Source of the DNA: Pseudomonas wayambapalatensis
Lineage (GTDB): Bacteria > Pseudomonadota > Gammaproteobacteria > Pseudomonadales > Pseudomonadaceae
Assembly (NCBI GenBank): GCA_014268975.2
Contig: CP077096.1
Span: forward strand, 1,572,501-1,636,500
DNA length: 64,000 nucleotides
Direction: 5' to 3'
Below, one piece after another: positions 27,599-36,004 of this stretch (position 1 is the first letter of the stretch; each line of letters starts with the position of its first letter). The notes under the pieces were generated by a model that was not told the origin of the DNA, ran no database searches, and was given only the letters and a program-made list of their open reading frames with translations. A program made the translations under genes and the position numbers.

Positions 27599-28309
27599 AT
27601 GGAAAAACGCGACGAACTCTACCGCGGCAAGGCCAAATCGGTTTACAAGACCGACGACGCCGACCGCTTGATCCTGCTGTTCCGTAACGACACCTCGGCG
27701 TTCGACGGCAAGCGCATCGAGCAGCTGGACCGCAAGGGCATGGTCAACAACAAGTTCAACGCCTTCATCATGCAGAAGCTCGAAGAAGCCGGCGTGCCGA
27801 CCCAGTTCGACAAGCTGCTGGGCGACAACGAGTGCCTGGTCAAGAAGCTGGACATGATCCCGGTCGAGTGCGTCGTGCGTAACTACGCTGCCGGCAGCCT
27901 GGTCAAGCGCCTGGGCGTCGAGGAAGGCATCCAGCTGACGCCTTCGACCTTCGAGCTGTTCCTGAAGAACGACGAAAAGGGCGACCCCTTCATCAACGAA
28001 TCCCACGTTGTCGCGTTCGGCTGGGGCACCGCCGAGCAGTTGGTCGAGATGAAGAAGCTGTCGCTGAAGGTCAACGAAGTGCTGAGCAAGCTGTTCGATG
28101 ACGCTGGCCTGCTGCTGGTCGACTTCAAGCTGGAGTTCGGTGTATTCCACGGCCAGATCGTCCTGGGCGACGAGTTCAGCCCTGACGGCTGCCGCCTGTG
28201 GGACAAGGAAACCCGCAAGAAGATGGACAAGGACCGCTTCCGCCAGGGTCTGGGCGATGTCATCGAAGCCTACGAAGAAGTCGCCAAGCGCCTGGGCGTG
28301 CCGCTGTAA
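27599..28309 (+). CDS. purC: SAICAR synthetase (purine synthesis)
   Basis: A 236-aa ATP-dependent ligase that joins aspartate to CAIR to form SAICAR. Motifs [20 protein letters not shown] (N-terminal) and [10 protein letters not shown] are diagnostic, as is [30 protein letters not shown] for ATP/metal binding. An alternative start further upstream in the MBL gene is rejected because the family N-terminus begins at 27599. It ends the block before tRNA-Ser. Confidence 0.97.
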   Translation: MEKRDELYRGKAKSVYKTDDADRLILLFRNDTSAFDGKRIEQLDRKGMVNNKFNAFIMQKLEEAGVPTQFDKLLGDNECLVKKLDMIPVECVVRNYAAGSLVKRLGVEEGIQLTPSTFELFLKNDEKGDPFINESHVVAFGWGTAEQLVEMKKLSLKVNEVLSKLFDDAGLLLVDFKLEFGVFHGQIVLGDEFSPDGCRLWDKETRKKMDKDRFRQGLGDVIEAYEEVAKRLGVPL

Positions 28310-28362
28310 CCCGCACGCTCACGCAAGCGCCTGATACCACGCGAATTTTTTTCGAAAAAGGT

Positions 28363-28390
28363 TTGCCAGAAACGAAAACGCTGGTATGAT
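28363..28390 (+). promoter_or_regulatory. Sigma-70 type promoter for tRNA-Ser
   Basis: TTGCCA at 28363-28368 and TATGAT at 28385-28390, spaced 16 bases, end 10 bases before the tRNA gene. Their position makes this the probable tRNA promoter. Confidence 0.7.
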
Positions 28391-28400
28391 GCGCGCCACT

Positions 28401-28490
28401 GGAGAGATGCCGGAGTGGTCGAACGGGACGGATTCGAAATCCGTTGTACTGGCAACAGTACCTAGGGTTCAAATCCCTATCTCTCCGCCA
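28401..28490 (+). tRNA. tRNA-Ser (anticodon CGA)
   Basis: A 90-nt class II tRNA with encoded CCA at 28488-28490. The acceptor stem GGAGAGA pairs with TCTCTCC. The anticodon loop TTCGAAA gives anticodon CGA, reading UCG. A long variable arm (GTACTGGCAACAGTAC) is typical for serine. The T arm carries GGTTCAAATCC. It is followed by its own terminator. Confidence 0.96.
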
Positions 28491-28500
28491 TACATAAAAA

Positions 28501-28535
28501 AGCCCCGCTGATGAAAATCAGCGGGGCTTTTTTAT
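28501..28535. terminator. Intrinsic terminator of tRNA-Ser
   Basis: A 12-bp stem AGCCCCGCTGAT with a GAAA loop and ATCAGCGGGGCT is followed by a run of seven Ts. Confidence 0.92.
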
Positions 28536-28799
28536 GGGCAAAATTCGACGATAGGTAGGCTCGAGGCTCTCAAGAGTTTGTGGCAGATATCAGCGCTTCG
28601 GCCTCTAGTCTGCCGGGTCGTTGCCAATTCAACGACCGGCTTTGACAGGCCGCTTCGATCACTGAAACTCGAATTCCTTTTGAAACAGGTTGCTCAGGAT
28701 ATGGGTGTTGCCTTGAGCATTGCAGACCGACGATGGTTTTGGGGTCAGGAGCTGCCGCGATCAGAGGCCTGGTCAGGATGGCTTTGACCAGGATGCTAG

Positions 28800-28968
28800 G
28801 GTCTGTATGAAAAGCCTTGAGACGAAGGTCAGGCAAGGCGAAAACAGCCGAGGAACGGCCGGGGTCGCGCTCGACTTTACGGGTTGTAAATGAGCATTCC
28901 GACCGGGCTGGCGCACCAGGCTGTTTTCAACGCAGCATCACCGAGTATCAAGGTTTTTCATACAGAGC
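28800..28968. mobile_element. MITE-like element, copy 2 (169 bp, CTAG duplication)
   Basis: This copy has the same length and ends as the element at 2608-2776, with about 95% identity by eye, and is flanked by CTAG at 28796-28799 and 28969-28972. It sits in the noncoding junction behind tRNA-Ser. Inferred to be IS5-group derived and non-autonomous. The rest of this 616-bp gap holds a REP element, two terminators and only an implausible 69-codon frame at 28578-28787. Confidence 0.78.
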
Positions 28969-29010
28969 CTAGTAGATCGCTATGGATCTTTGCCGATGGC
29001 GGCGCCCCCA

Positions 29011-29035
29011 TCGCGGGACCAGCCCGCTCCTACAG
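29011..29035. repeat. Single REP element
   Basis: TCGCGGGACCAGCCCGCTCC plus TACAG is the P. putida-type REP core. It lies 42 bp after MITE copy 2. Confidence 0.75.
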
Positions 29036-29060
29036 GTAGAATGAACCAGGACTAAGCCGA

Positions 29061-29092
29061 AAGCGCGCCCGAGAAGCTCGGGCGCGCTTTTT
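29061..29092. terminator. Bidirectional terminator
   Basis: A 13-bp stem (AAGCGCGCCCGAG / CTCGGGCGCGCTT, 3-base loop) ends in TTTTT on the plus strand and has flanking As on the other. It likely stops the MFS transcript, which runs on the minus strand. Confidence 0.85.
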
Positions 29093-29151
29093 AGTTATGC
29101 GAATTTACTTTCCAGCGCTCTGCACAGCACTCGTAAGGATCCGTCACACCC

Positions 29152-30444
29152 TCAGGCAACAGCCGTGCTGCGTGCAGGCCGGCGGCGATACAGCACAAGC
29201 GTTGCAGTGAACGCACACAGCGCTGCAAACATCAGCCAGTAAGCCGGGGCGGCCTTGTCTGACGTGGCATGGATCGCCCAGGTGGACACCGCCGGGGTGA
29301 AGCCGCCGAATACCGCAGTGGCGAGGCTATAAGCCAGGGAGAATCCGGCAACACGCACTTCGGTGGGCATGATTTCGGTCAGGGCCGGGATCAGTGCGCC
29401 GTTGTACACGCCGTAGAGGCACGAGAACCACAGCAGCACCTCCAGCATGTGAGCGAAGCTGGGGCTCTGGGCCAGGTACGACAGAGCAGGATATGCCGTG
29501 AGCACGGTCAGCAGGGACATCGCCGCCAGCAGCGGTTTGCGTCCCAGGCGATCGCTCAACGTGCCGCCGATCGGCAGCCACAGGAAGTTGGACACGGCGA
29601 CCAGCAAGGTCACCATCAATGCGTCACTGGTATCGAGCTGCAGCACGGTTTTGCCAAAGGTCGGGGCGTACACGGTAATCATGTAGAAAGCGGTGGTGGT
29701 CATGGCCACCATCAGCATGCCCAGGATCACCACCGATGCGTTGGCGCACAGCGTCTTGAACACTTGGCTCATGGTCGGGCGATGTTCGCGTTTGGCGAAT
29801 TCTTCGGTCTCCTGCAGGTTACGGCGCAGCAGGAAGATGCACGGGACGATCAGGCAGCCCACGGCGAAGGGAATCCGCCATCCCCACTGGGAGAGCTCCT
29901 CGGCGGACAACCACTGATTCAAGCCATAACCCAGGGCTGCGGCAACCATGATGGACACCTGCTGGCTGGCCGATTGCCAACTGGCGTAGAAGCCTTTGCG
30001 CCCGGGCGTGGCCATCTCCGCCAGGTAAACAGAGACGCCGCCGAGCTCGGCGCCGGCCGAGAACCCTTGCAGCAGCCTGCCTAGCAACACCAGGGCGGGC
30101 GCCCATAGACCGATACTGGCATAGCCGGGCACGAACACGATCAGCAAGGTGCCGCTGGCCATGATCGCCAAGGTCACGATGAGGCCCTGGCGCCTGCCTA
30201 CGTCATCGATGTAAGCGCCAAGGATGATTGCGCCCAGCGGGCGCATCAGGAAGCCTGCGCCGAACACGGCGAAGGTCATCATCAAGGAGGCGAATTCGTT
30301 ACTGGCAGGGAAGAACGCGGCAGCGATCTGGGTGGCGTAGAAGCCAAACAGGAAGAAGTCGAATTGTTCGAGGAAGTTGCCGGAGGTCACCCGGAAGACT
30401 CTTCCGGCTTTGGACGAAGCTTTGGCAGGGAGGGTGGGATTCAT
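29152..30444 (-). CDS. MFS metabolite:proton symporter (citrate/tricarballylate type)
   Basis: A 430-aa transporter with twelve predicted helices. It has the MHS-family features [25 protein letters not shown] and [14 protein letters not shown] (loop 2-3), and [15 protein letters not shown] second loop motif, [11 protein letters not shown], lies between helices 8 and 9. Closest known types are citrate (CitA) and tricarballylate (TcuC) symporters; the substrate is probably a di- or tricarboxylate. ATG 30444 has GGAG 6 bases upstream and is preferred to the GTG one codon earlier. No enzymes for tricarballylate use are adjacent. Confidence 0.82.
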   Translation of the reverse strand: MNPTLPAKASSKAGRVFRVTSGNFLEQFDFFLFGFYATQIAAAFFPASNEFASLMMTFAVFGAGFLMRPLGAIILGAYIDDVGRRQGLIVTLAIMASGTLLIVFVPGYASIGLWAPALVLLGRLLQGFSAGAELGGVSVYLAEMATPGRKGFYASWQSASQQVSIMVAAALGYGLNQWLSAEELSQWGWRIPFAVGCLIVPCIFLLRRNLQETEEFAKREHRPTMSQVFKTLCANASVVILGMLMVAMTTTAFYMITVYAPTFGKTVLQLDTSDALMVTLLVAVSNFLWLPIGGTLSDRLGRKPLLAAMSLLTVLTAYPALSYLAQSPSFAHMLEVLLWFSCLYGVYNGALIPALTEIMPTEVRVAGFSLAYSLATAVFGGFTPAVSTWAIHATSDKAAPAYWLMFAALCAFTATLVLYRRRPARSTAVA

Positions 30445-30568
30445 CACAGGCTCCAGCTATTCAGCGAATCTTTGTAAGAGGTTGTAACTAAAGATTCTTG
30501 CAGAAAGAGCATGAGTCAAAACATGAAACTTTCATTAGGTTGGCGCCCGTGGTGCCGTCAGGGGACGA

Positions 30569-31489
30569 TCAATCGAGGCTGTTCTCGAGCGCCGCAAACA
30601 GTGCCTGGTACAACTGCTCCACCTCCGGCAGCTCCCTGGCCCGCAGGCAGCCATGAACCAGCCCGTGGCCGGGGAAGTAATCCACGGTCACGCCGTGATC
30701 CTCCAGCCGTTGCGCATAAAGCAGGCCGTCATCGCGCAATGGATCGAACTCGGCGACGGCAATGAAAGCGGGCGCCAGCCCTTTGAAATTGTCGGCGAGC
30801 AGTGGTAGCGCCAGCGGGCTGCGGGTAGTGGAGGGCAGGTAGGCATTCAGGCAGGCCTGCATGTCCGCGACAGACAGCAGCGGCGCATCGGCACATTCGC
30901 GTCGCGACACGCTGTCCTCGTCGCCCAGTGCTGGATAGATCAGTGCCTGCATGCGCGGCTGCGGCTCACCGGCCTCGCGCAGTCCCAGGCACAGGGCGGC
31001 GGCGAGGTTGCCCCCGGCGCTGTCGCCGATGGCGACCAGGCGCGTGGGGTCGATCGGTATATCCAGCACGCCATCGCGCAGGGCGCGCCAGACGGCGAGG
31101 CTGTCGTGCAGGGCGGCGGGGAAGGGGTTTTCCGGCGCGAGTCGGTAATCCACCGCCACCACCAGCACCTCCAGGCGAGCTGTCAGTTCGGCGCAGAAGA
31201 ATGCGTGTGAATCGAGCCCGCCCAGCATCCAGCCGCCGCCGTGCATGAATAGCAGCGCTGGCCACCCATCGGCCGGTGCCGATTGTGCAGGCTGGAACAC
31301 GCGCAGCGGCGCCAGTCCGGGCAAGCTCAGGTCGCGCACCTGCACGCCTTTCGGGCAGGGCGGGGTGAAGGCTGCTGCCATGCGTGAATAGGCCGCGCGC
31401 TGGGCCGTCAGTGCGGGATCGGCCACACCGAAGGCGCGGGTCCGCTCGATGAAGACCTGCATGCCGGCCGAGAGTGTGTAGCGCTGCAT
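30569..31489 (-). CDS. Alpha/beta hydrolase of the HSL esterase family
   Basis: A 306-aa carboxylesterase-type enzyme. The oxyanion motif HGGGW is at 83-87 and the nucleophile elbow GDSAGG at 155-160, with S157. Likely D249 (EFDPLRD) and H279 (GLVHG) complete the triad. No signal peptide, so it is cytoplasmic. Its ATG shares one base with the stop of the choline-type binding-protein gene (TAATG), so the two are translated together. A job on an ester of choline or carnitine is therefore attractive but unproven; general short-chain ester hydrolysis is the safe description. Confidence 0.85.
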   Translation of the reverse strand: MQRYTLSAGMQVFIERTRAFGVADPALTAQRAAYSRMAAAFTPPCPKGVQVRDLSLPGLAPLRVFQPAQSAPADGWPALLFMHGGGWMLGGLDSHAFFCAELTARLEVLVVAVDYRLAPENPFPAALHDSLAVWRALRDGVLDIPIDPTRLVAIGDSAGGNLAAALCLGLREAGEPQPRMQALIYPALGDEDSVSRRECADAPLLSVADMQACLNAYLPSTTRSPLALPLLADNFKGLAPAFIAVAEFDPLRDDGLLYAQRLEDHGVTVDYFPGHGLVHGCLRARELPEVEQLYQALFAALENSLD

Positions 31490-32424
31490 TACCGTTGCGC
31501 GACCAATGCCGCATCGGCGGGCTTGCCGTCGAACGTGGTGACGCCTTCGAGCCAGGCCGAGACCTGCTCGGGGTGTGCCTTGAGCCAGTCTCGCGCGGCA
31601 TCGAGCGGCGCTTTGCGGTTGAGGATCGGCTCCATGACCTGACTCACACCTTCACTGGTGAAACGCAGGTTGTGCAGCAGCTTGGCGACGTTGCCGCATT
31701 GTTGCTGGTAACCGGCAGCGGTCATGATCGAGACGGTGGCCGAGCCTTCGTTGGGGCCGAAGGCGTCATCGCTGCCGGAGAGGTAGCGCATGTCGATCTG
31801 CAGGTTCATCGGGTGCGGCTTCCAGCCGGCGAACACCACCCACTCGCCCTTCTGCACGGCACGCTTGACCGCTGTCAGCATGCCAGCCTCACTGGACTCT
31901 ATGCCCTTGAAGCCCTTCAGGCCGAATTTGTCTTCGGCGATCATCTGCGCGGTGATGCGGTTCATGCCGCTGCCTGGCTCGATCAGGTATAGCTGGTTCT
32001 TGAGCTTGTCGCGAAACCTGGCGATGTCGGCGAAGGTCTTCAGGCCTGCGTCGTAGGCGTAGGCAGGCACGGCATAGGTGGACTGAGCATCGGCGAGGGT
32101 GGCGGGGCTGATCACGTCGATCTGCTGTTTGTCCAGGAAGGGCTTGGCCACCGATTGCATGGTCGGCTGCCAGTAACCGAGGAACACATCGAGGCGTTTT
32201 TCCGCCATGCCGGCCAGGACGATCTGCTGCGAGGCGCTGGTCTGCTTGACCTTGTAGCCCAGACTGTCGAGCAGGGCTTCGGCGACGGCGCTGCTGGCGA
32301 CGACATCGGTCCAGTTCACCGAGCCCATGCGCACATTCTGGCAAGCGGCGGGTTCTGCGGCCCAGCTGGCTGCGCTGATACTCAGGAGTGCGGCGCAGGT
32401 GGCCGCCTTGATCGATCGCTGCAT
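31489..32424 (-). CDS. choX: Choline/betaine-type ABC substrate-binding protein without its own transporter
   Basis: A 311-aa periplasmic protein of the ProX/ChoX family. The signal peptide ends near SWAAEPAA. The aromatic residues that form the quaternary-amine cage in ChoX have counterparts: W38 (SVNWTD), W85 (GYWQP), Y117 (STYAVPAYAYD) and W201 (GWKPHPMN). Start 32424 has a GAGGGG site upstream; 32439 would bypass it. No permease or ATPase gene is near. Pseudomonads are known to use several orphan binding proteins (BetX, CaiX) with one shared Cbc permease, and this fits that design. The choice among choline, carnitine and an ester is open. Confidence 0.85.
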   Translation of the reverse strand: MQRSIKAATCAALLSISAASWAAEPAACQNVRMGSVNWTDVVASSAVAEALLDSLGYKVKQTSASQQIVLAGMAEKRLDVFLGYWQPTMQSVAKPFLDKQQIDVISPATLADAQSTYAVPAYAYDAGLKTFADIARFRDKLKNQLYLIEPGSGMNRITAQMIAEDKFGLKGFKGIESSEAGMLTAVKRAVQKGEWVVFAGWKPHPMNLQIDMRYLSGSDDAFGPNEGSATVSIMTAAGYQQQCGNVAKLLHNLRFTSEGVSQVMEPILNRKAPLDAARDWLKAHPEQVSAWLEGVTTFDGKPADAALVAQR

Positions 32425-32525
32425 GACTTTTCCCCTCACGAGACGGTGATTATCGTTGTTATGTCATGACGCCCCGCGCGGCGGTGGCTGCCGCTCAGGT
32501 TATGAGCCGGCCGAGCGGAAAAATC

Positions 32526-32559
32526 GCACCCAGGCGACCTGCTTTTGCACCCAGGCGAC
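32526..32559. promoter_or_regulatory. Twin 13-bp direct repeats upstream of choX
   Basis: GCACCCAGGCGAC occurs at 32526-32538 and 32547-32559, exactly 21 bp apart, i.e. two helical turns. Tandem sites on one DNA face are characteristic of AraC-family activators, and choline and betaine genes in Pseudomonas are often controlled by one (GbdR). The pair is about 100 bp upstream of the choX start, in the 322-bp divergent gap with hda. I did not compare it with a GbdR consensus. Confidence 0.5.
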
Positions 32560-32746
32560 TTCGAGTTTGGCACGCTACCGGATGAGGCGCTTGGCCGGGA
32601 CGCTGTTCTGGTTGTTCAAAAATCACGCAACCCGTTGATTTTGCTTGCGCTATTCCCCTCCCTGATTGTGCCGCCCGCGTTGCGGGTATAGACTTTGCAA
32701 ACTCTTCACCAAAGGCCCCCTTTGGTCCTCGCGACCGCCCGCCAGC

Positions 32747-33451
32747 ATGAAACCGATCCAGTTGCCCCTGGGTGTGCGCCTGCGCGATGACGCCACCTTC
32801 ATCAACTACTATCCGGGTGCCAACGCCGCGGCGCTGGGCTATGTCGAGCGGCTGTGCGAAGCCGACGCCGGCTGGACCGAGAGCCTCATCTATCTATGGG
32901 GTAAGCAGGGCGCGGGGCGTACTCACCTGCTGCAGGCTGCCACCCACCGTTTCCAGCAACTGGGCGAACCCGCTGTCTACCTGCCGTTGGCGCAATTGCT
33001 CGACCGTGGCGTGGAGCTGCTCGATCATCTGGAGCAGTACGAGCTGGTGTGCATCGACGACCTGCACGTGATTGCCGGCAAGGCCGACTGGGAAGAGGCG
33101 ATGTTCCATCTGTTCAATCGCCTGCGAGACAGCGGCCGGCGCTTGCTGCTGGCGGCATCGAGTTCGCCGCGGGAGCTGCCGATCAAGCTTGCCGACCTCA
33201 AGTCACGGCTTACGCTGGCACTGATTTTCCAGATGCGTGGCCTGTCCGACGAAGACAAGCTGCGCGCCTTGCAACTGCGGGCCTCGCGCCGTGGCCTGCA
33301 CCTGACCGATGAGGTCGGGCACTTCATTCTCACCCGTGGCACGCGCAGCATGAGCGCACTGTTCGATCTGCTCGAGCGCCTCGACCAGGCCTCGCTGCAG
33401 GCCCAGCGCAAATTGACCATTCCCTTCCTCAAGGAAACCCTCGGCTGGTAA
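32747..33451 (+). CDS. hda: DnaA regulatory inactivator Hda
   Basis: A 234-aa AAA+ protein that, with the sliding clamp, makes DnaA hydrolyse its ATP after initiation. The N-terminal residues MKPIQLPLGV include the clamp-binding motif. The P-loop is GKQGAGRTHLL (about 52-62) and Walker B is LVCIDDLHVI. A sensor II-like arginine region ends the protein. The start at 32747 gives the family length; an upstream frame from 32666 adds an unrelated segment. It is transcribed away from choX. Confidence 0.92.
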   Translation: MKPIQLPLGVRLRDDATFINYYPGANAAALGYVERLCEADAGWTESLIYLWGKQGAGRTHLLQAATHRFQQLGEPAVYLPLAQLLDRGVELLDHLEQYELVCIDDLHVIAGKADWEEAMFHLFNRLRDSGRRLLLAASSSPRELPIKLADLKSRLTLALIFQMRGLSDEDKLRALQLRASRRGLHLTDEVGHFILTRGTRSMSALFDLLERLDQASLQAQRKLTIPFLKETLGW

Positions 33452-33576
33452 CCCTGAAAACACCGGGCCAGAGCGGCAAAACGCAAAAGTCACATTTTTT
33501 TCGATAAAATTTGCAAATAGGTCCGATAGAAGGCATAGTTTCCCCCTTCTAAAGGATTACAGACACGGTCGTGCCC

Positions 33577-34218
33577 ATGCTCAAGCGCTTCGCACCCCTC
33601 GTGCCACTCGCACTCGTGACCCTGCTTTTTGGCTGCGCGGCCCAAGGCCCGATTTCCCAGCCCCAGGATCACCCATCGGTCACCGCGCAAACCGCGGTCA
33701 AGGCCAAGGCGTCGCATTCGTCGGTATTCGATGAAGAAGACCTCGCCACCGATGAAGACCTCCAAGCCTTCTCCAGCAACAGCAAGCCCTACCAGCTGCC
33801 CGTCCTTGCAGACAGCATCCTGGAGCGCGGCATGTCGCTGATCGGCACCCGTTATCGTTTCGGCGGTACTTCCGAGCAGTCCGGCTTCGATTGCAGCGGC
33901 TTCATCGGCTACCTGTTCCGCGAAGAGGCCGGCATGAACCTGCCGCGCTCGACCCGCGAGATGATCAACGTCGACGCACCCAAGGTCGCACGCAACAAGC
34001 TCAAGCCAGGTGACCTGCTGTTCTTCAGCACCAATGGTCGTGGCCGTGTCAGCCATGCCGGCATCTACCTGGGCGACAACCAGTTCATCCACTCCAGCAG
34101 CCGCCGCAGCGGTGGCGTGCGCATCGACAACCTCGGTGACCGCTACTGGAGCAAGACCTTCATCGAAGCCAAGCGTGCCCTGGCCATGGCGCCGACCACT
34201 ACCCTGTCGCGCAACTGA
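33577..34218 (+). CDS. NlpC/P60 lipoprotein, first of a tandem pair
   Basis: A 213-aa probable lipoprotein peptidase. The lipobox FGC gives C20 after MLKRFAPLVPLALVTLLFGC. The C-terminal NlpC/P60 domain has the catalytic cysteine in SEQSGFDCSGFIGYLFREE and the histidine in RVSHAGIYLGDNQFIHSSS. Such enzymes cut D-gamma-Glu-diaminopimelate bonds or related peptidoglycan links. A long polar linker (about 21-75) leads to the domain. GTG at 33571 is an alternative start. A partner of the same type follows 135 bp downstream. Confidence 0.85.
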   Translation: MLKRFAPLVPLALVTLLFGCAAQGPISQPQDHPSVTAQTAVKAKASHSSVFDEEDLATDEDLQAFSSNSKPYQLPVLADSILERGMSLIGTRYRFGGTSEQSGFDCSGFIGYLFREEAGMNLPRSTREMINVDAPKVARNKLKPGDLLFFSTNGRGRVSHAGIYLGDNQFIHSSSRRSGGVRIDNLGDRYWSKTFIEAKRALAMAPTTTLSRN

Positions 34219-34238
34219 TATCAAAATGCTGTATCCTC

Positions 34239-34273
34239 GCACGGCGGCGTAGCTGAAAAGCTAGCCGCCGTGC
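34239..34273. terminator. Stem-loop between the two NlpC/P60 genes
   Basis: A long stem GCACGGCGGC(g)TAGCT / AGCTAGCCGCCGTGC with a GAAA loop. There is no T-tract after it, so it may be an attenuator or mRNA-stability element rather than a full terminator. Confidence 0.55.
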
Positions 34274-34353
34274 GCATTTACGAATAGCGTCTAATCTAAA
34301 TCCTTAACTCTTTTTTCGGCTGCGGCCGATAGGTCTCAGACAGGTTCTGACCC

Positions 34354-34890
34354 ATGGCGATGATGACGCGCTTCGCATTCCTCTCCCTGGTGGCACTGCT
34401 TGCCGCCTGTTCCAGCCGTGCTCCGGCCCCGGCACCCGTGGCCAAGCCGCAGGTTACCTTCATTGACCAGCCTTCCTCGTCGCCCGTGGCTGACGACGTG
34501 CTGATCCGTGCCATCGGTCTGGTCGGCACCCCGTATCGCTGGGGCGGCAACACGCCGGACTCGGGCTTCGATTGCAGTGGCCTAATCGGTTATGTGTACC
34601 GCGATGCGGCGAACATCAGCCTGCCACGCTCGACCCGCGAGATGATCGTCATGCGTGCGCCGACCGTGAACATCAACGCGCTGCAGTCCGGTGACCTGGT
34701 GTTCTTCGCCACTGGCGGTGGTTCGCAGGTAAGCCATGCCGGGATCTACGTGGGTGAGGGGCGCTTCGTGCATGCGCCGTCCACCGGCGGTACGGTGCGG
34801 CTAGACTACCTGTCGAACAGCTACTGGTCTAAGGCCTACCTGCAGGCCAAGCGGGTGTTGACGCCGGGGCATTTAGCGCAGAATCCCTGA
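34354..34890 (+). CDS. NlpC/P60 lipoprotein, second of the pair
   Basis: A 178-aa lipoprotein. The lipobox LLAAC places the lipid on C19. NlpC/P60 domain: GGNTPDSGFDCSGLIGYVYRDAANISLPRSTREM with the catalytic Cys, and QVSHAGIYVGEGRFVHAPSTGG with the His. It is clearly paralogous to the preceding gene but lacks the long linker, suggesting a tandem duplication with division of labour in the cell wall. Starts at 34360 or 34363 are also possible. No partner protein is evident. Confidence 0.87.
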   Translation: MAMMTRFAFLSLVALLAACSSRAPAPAPVAKPQVTFIDQPSSSPVADDVLIRAIGLVGTPYRWGGNTPDSGFDCSGLIGYVYRDAANISLPRSTREMIVMRAPTVNINALQSGDLVFFATGGGSQVSHAGIYVGEGRFVHAPSTGGTVRLDYLSNSYWSKAYLQAKRVLTPGHLAQNP

Positions 34891-34925
34891 GATCGTCGGG
34901 GCTGCACAGCAGCCCCGACGCACAT

Positions 34926-35504
34926 TCAAGCCTGCTTGAGCAGCAGCGCCACCCCCGGATGGTATTGCCCCGACTCGTTATGCAGCTTGCGGTACGCATA
35001 CGGGAAGTACCAGGCAATCGCACAGGCCGTGTGCTTGTTCAGGTCATCGACCAGATCCTGCAGTTCCTCGGGGCTTGCATTCTGCCCCGCCTTCCACGGG
35101 CTGACGAACAGCGCTCCGGCCTTGAGCTGGCTGGGATAGGCTGCCAGCCGCGCCAACGTCGCCGCCTCCTGCAGGGCCCCCGCCAGATCCAGGCGGGCGA
35201 TCTTCGGCCAGCGCTGTTCAGTGTGCAGATGAATGGAGTGTTCGGCACTGGCAATCGACAGATCGCAGCGCCCTTCGCGCTCACCTTCGTCACGCTGCTT
35301 CTTGCTCTGATACTGCTGCAACGCCACCAGCTCGGCCTGCCAGGCCGCCGCGGCGAGAATACCGGCATTGGCCTGGGCACCATGCCAGTAGGGCGCGTCG
35401 CCGTCGCCGTGGATCTGGTTGAAACGGTCGATGCAGTCGATCCAGCGCTCCAGGGCCGGGCGCAGGAACTCCAGGTGCGGGTTGTTGATGATCAAGCCTT
35501 GCAT
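34926..35504 (-). CDS. Conserved hypothetical protein
   Basis: A 192-aa soluble protein I do not recognise. It starts MQGLIINNPHLEFLRPALERWIDCIDRFN with a good AGGAG site upstream; a longer frame (to 35561) lacks one. It is mixed alpha/beta, Trp- and Ala-rich, with no signal or membrane segment and no obvious catalytic motif. Lies between the NlpC/P60 pair and the cobalamin riboswitch, on the opposite strand. Confidence 0.75.
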   Translation of the reverse strand: MQGLIINNPHLEFLRPALERWIDCIDRFNQIHGDGDAPYWHGAQANAGILAAAAWQAELVALQQYQSKKQRDEGEREGRCDLSIASAEHSIHLHTEQRWPKIARLDLAGALQEAATLARLAAYPSQLKAGALFVSPWKAGQNASPEELQDLVDDLNKHTACAIAWYFPYAYRKLHNESGQYHPGVALLLKQA

Positions 35505-35652
35505 GCCGCGCTCTCCTTTTATTATGGTCGCGTACAGCCGGTGATGGCTATGTGATATCACTGCTTCAATAGTGAGACAAGCATCCAGATCAACCGTTCA
35601 TCGTCCGCGTTTAATTGACGCTCCCGGTGCAACCCTCTAACCTTCGCGGCGT

Positions 35653-35850
35653 GTTTCAGGTGCTCTGCGGATCAGCTCCGGCAGGGTGAAACTGGGAAGC
35701 CGGTGGGCGCCAGCAGGGCGCGAATCCGGCGCTGCCCCCGCAACGGTAGGTGAGTCAAGGCCGCGCAAGGCCACTGGGTGTCCACACCCGGGAAGGCGCG
35801 CGGTTTCGGGCCAAGGCCCGGCTCACGAGCCCGGAGACCGGCCTGTCACT
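35653..35850 (+). promoter_or_regulatory. Cobalamin (AdoCbl-type) riboswitch controlling the cob operon
   Basis: The conserved blocks occur in order: TTTCAGGTGCTCTG entry, GGTGAAACTGGGAAGCCGGTG, CTGCCCCCGCAACGGTAG (the B12 box region), GTGTCCACACCCGGGAAGG, and AGCCCGGAGACCGGCC at the 3' end. It lies about 150 bp upstream of cobO. When adenosylcobalamin binds, the fold should block expression of the ten-gene operon. Boundaries are approximate. Confidence 0.92.
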
Positions 35851-36004
35851 GCCAACGGCATCACGGAGGGTGATGCGCGCTGCCCCGTGGTGTCGCCACG
35901 GCTTTTGCGCGCTCCCTTCGCCTGCCTGCCTTGTTTTCTGTCGTTGCCTGGTGCCCGCCCGCGAGTGCCCGACCGGTGCGTCGACAGCTTGCGGAGAACC
36001 CCTG

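Noticed and set aside
28401..28490. Genomic island inserted at tRNA-Ser
   Set aside because: No integrase gene and no repeat of the tRNA 3' end was found downstream in the window.
28578..28787. 69-codon open frame after the tRNA terminator
   Set aside because: No ribosome site, no conserved motif, and it abuts the MITE; probably noncoding.
32526..32559. Start of a CRISPR array (two identical 13-mers)
   Set aside because: Only two units, short, with a spacer of 8 bases, and no cas genes anywhere in the window.
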